From the NCBI RefSeq assembly GCF_027409185.1, contig NC_084463.1, positions 162,045,869-162,109,868 of the forward strand: 64,000 nt of DNA, written 5' to 3'. Positions 62,598-64,000 of this stretch are shown piece after piece. A program made the position numbers and the translations under genes. The notes beneath the pieces are model-generated. The model was not told where the DNA came from. It made no database searches and worked only from the letters and a program-made list of their open reading frames with translations. Each line of letters begins with the position of its first letter. Positions within the stretch are counted from its first letter, which is position 1. The DNA is from Cynocephalus volans. Its lineage: Eukaryota; Chordata; Mammalia; Dermoptera; Cynocephalidae.

Positions 62598-62774
62598 CCT
62601 CCCTGGAGATAGAGTGGGATCCCACAGGTTGAGGGCTCAGTCCCCAACACTACCCCCCACTTCAAATGCCGGTCGCAAGCCCAGGCCTCTGGAACTTTGA
62701 CCGACCAGCTATAAATCAGGGTTCCCACACTCCCTCTTTGGGTTCGATTACTTTGCTTGATTGGCTCACAGAAC
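62598..62774. mobile_element. MLT2-like ERVL LTR fragment
   Basis: 'atcccacaggttgagggctc', 'gccggtcgcaagcccagg', 'ctataaatcagggttccca' and 'ggttcgattactttgcttga' are characteristic. Broken by the element at 62775. Confidence 0.6.
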
Positions 62775-63540
62775 TGTTAAATTAAGTTTGGCTTAAAGGT
62801 TTCTTCAGACACAGTGAACTGTAACCTCACTTCATGTGTAAACAGGCTAACCTACTCTGGTGATTTAACATGGCTGACTGTCATGTAGACTGTTGTGGAA
62901 TATACCATAATGCAAATGTACTTCACCAGGCTTGGTTTTCCAAAGCCTTGCAGTTTCAAATATTGACCTTGCCAAGGACAGGAAATTTTCCTCAGGCTAT
63001 AAAGTCTCTGGTGTAAGAAAGACAGACTAGTTACTGATTGATATGTAAAGATAATGAGAGATTGCTGTAAGAAGGAATGTTTGCTAAGATCAAGCTTTTG
63101 TTAATGGATCACTTAATTGCCTTAATGGAATGTCATCTGACTTGTTTCACTGAGAGTTACCAGCCTATATTGTTAAACTATAACCCCACTTATGTCTCTT
63201 CCTGTAACTTCCTGGTCTAGAGAATAAATGCAGGAAGAGAACCCCAATTCATGGGTAATTTCCCAAGGAAGGGATCCCTCTCGCTTGAGGGTTCTGGGGA
63301 AGTTAACCACTTCGGGGCTTCTCACTGCTCAGAAGAGATGGGCTTTGAGTAATCCTTTGTGGCTCTGTCACCCAGGGGAAGTGGGGTGACAAATTTGTGG
63401 GGGGCAAAGCAACAAAATGGTGCCCCATGTGAGGAAGTTCTCCATGGATTGGAGACTGACCTGCCAAGCATTGCAGAGGAAAAGGATGTCCATTTCATCC
63501 CAGCAAGGGAGTCCCTAATAAGGGAGACACATCCTGGTAA
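62775..63540 (+). mobile_element. Class II (ERV-K-like) LTR with primer site and leader
   Basis: The LTR runs from TGTTAAATT at 62775 to AACA at 63414 (640 bases), with TATAAA at 62998-63003 and AATAAA at 63223-63228. After three bases comes TGGTGCCCCATGTGAGG at 63418, matching a tRNA-Lys primer-binding site at 13 of 17 positions. A short leader follows and ends near a GTAAGG donor-like site. No gag, pol or env follows: the MaLR LTR begins at about 63545, so the internal region is lost. Confidence 0.6.
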
Positions 63541-63544
63541 GGGA

Positions 63545-63985
63545 ATTGTTTTAGTCCATTTTGTGTTGCTATAACAGAAATACCTGAGACTGAGTAATTT
63601 ATAAGAAAAAGAGGTTTATTTGGCTTACGATTCTGGGACAGCTGCATGTGGCACGGGCCTCAGGCTGCTTCTACTCATGACGGAAAGTGGCAGGCAGCCA
63701 GCAGGTACAAGCAGATCACATGGTGAGAGGAAGCAAGAGAGAAAGAGAAGGTGCCAGGGTCTTTTTAAGCAACGAGCTCTCGCGGGAACTAATAGAGCGA
63801 GAACTCACTCATTAATCACCCCCCCCAGGGAGAGCATTACTCCATTCATGAGGGATCCTCCCCCATGACTCAATCAGTTTCCAACACTGCCACATTGGAG
63901 ATCAAATTTCCACGAGTTTTGGAGGGCACAACATCCAGACTCCATCAGGAATCACAGGTGGCTTTCAATTAGCAATTGCATGCCT
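63545..63985 (-). mobile_element. MST/THE1-type MaLR LTR
   Basis: Antisense MaLR LTR: 'tagtccattttgtgttgct', 'gagactgagtaatttataag', 'ggtttatttggcttacg', then 'catgactcaatcagtttcc' near its far end. No coding content. Confidence 0.75.
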
Positions 63986-64000
63986 GCGGCAGGTCAAAGT

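Overview
The window is nuclear DNA from a placental mammal. Every coding block is a split exon with GT/AG-type junctions, two CpG islands sit at promoters, and the introns are full of mammalian interspersed repeats (MIR, L2, L1M, MER5, MER2-like Tigger, MaLR LTRs). The gene order C11orf80 (TOPOVIBL), RCE1, PC with LRFN4 nested in a PC intron matches human 11q13.2. There are no Alu, B1/B2, carnivore or ruminant SINEs. At least 14 copies of a tRNA-Ile-derived SINE are present as monomers and head-to-tail dimers, which fits the CYN SINEs described from colugos. A colugo (Dermoptera, for example Galeopterus) is my best inference, not a proof.

Layout. Bases 1-23,600 hold the last seven coding exons of C11orf80 on the plus strand, spread over repeat-rich introns. 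They encode the transducer-like and C-terminal part of the meiotic topoisomerase VIB-like protein. RCE1 (plus, eight exons, 23,744-26,463) starts about 150 bases after the C11orf80 poly(A) signal, inside a shared CpG island. PC lies on the minus strand, tail to tail with RCE1. Its 20 coding exons run from 51,532 down to 29,144 and assemble to 1178 codons, the usual length of mammalian pyruvate carboxylase. The 9.4-kb PC intron between 33,730 and 43,118 contains the whole of LRFN4 on the opposite strand, with its own CpG island, a likely non-coding first exon and two coding exons. From 51,533 to 64,000 I see only PC upstream or 5' intronic DNA: L1 and L2 pieces, SINE dimers, an ERV1-like LTR insertion, a class II (ERV-K-like) LTR with leader, and MaLR LTRs.

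The genes do not form a pathway. RCE1 is an ER CAAX endoprotease, PC a mitochondrial anaplerotic enzyme, LRFN4 a synaptic adhesion protein and C11orf80 a meiotic DNA-break factor. What links them is packing: a very short tandem spacer, a convergent pair and a nested antisense gene. I found no new multi-gene system. The points most worth checking are splice-site oddities in C11orf80, an overlapping upstream ORF on RCE1, a templated 54-base patch inside an L1, a hairpin-bearing SINE variant, and an LTR with a decayed tRNA-Lys primer site.
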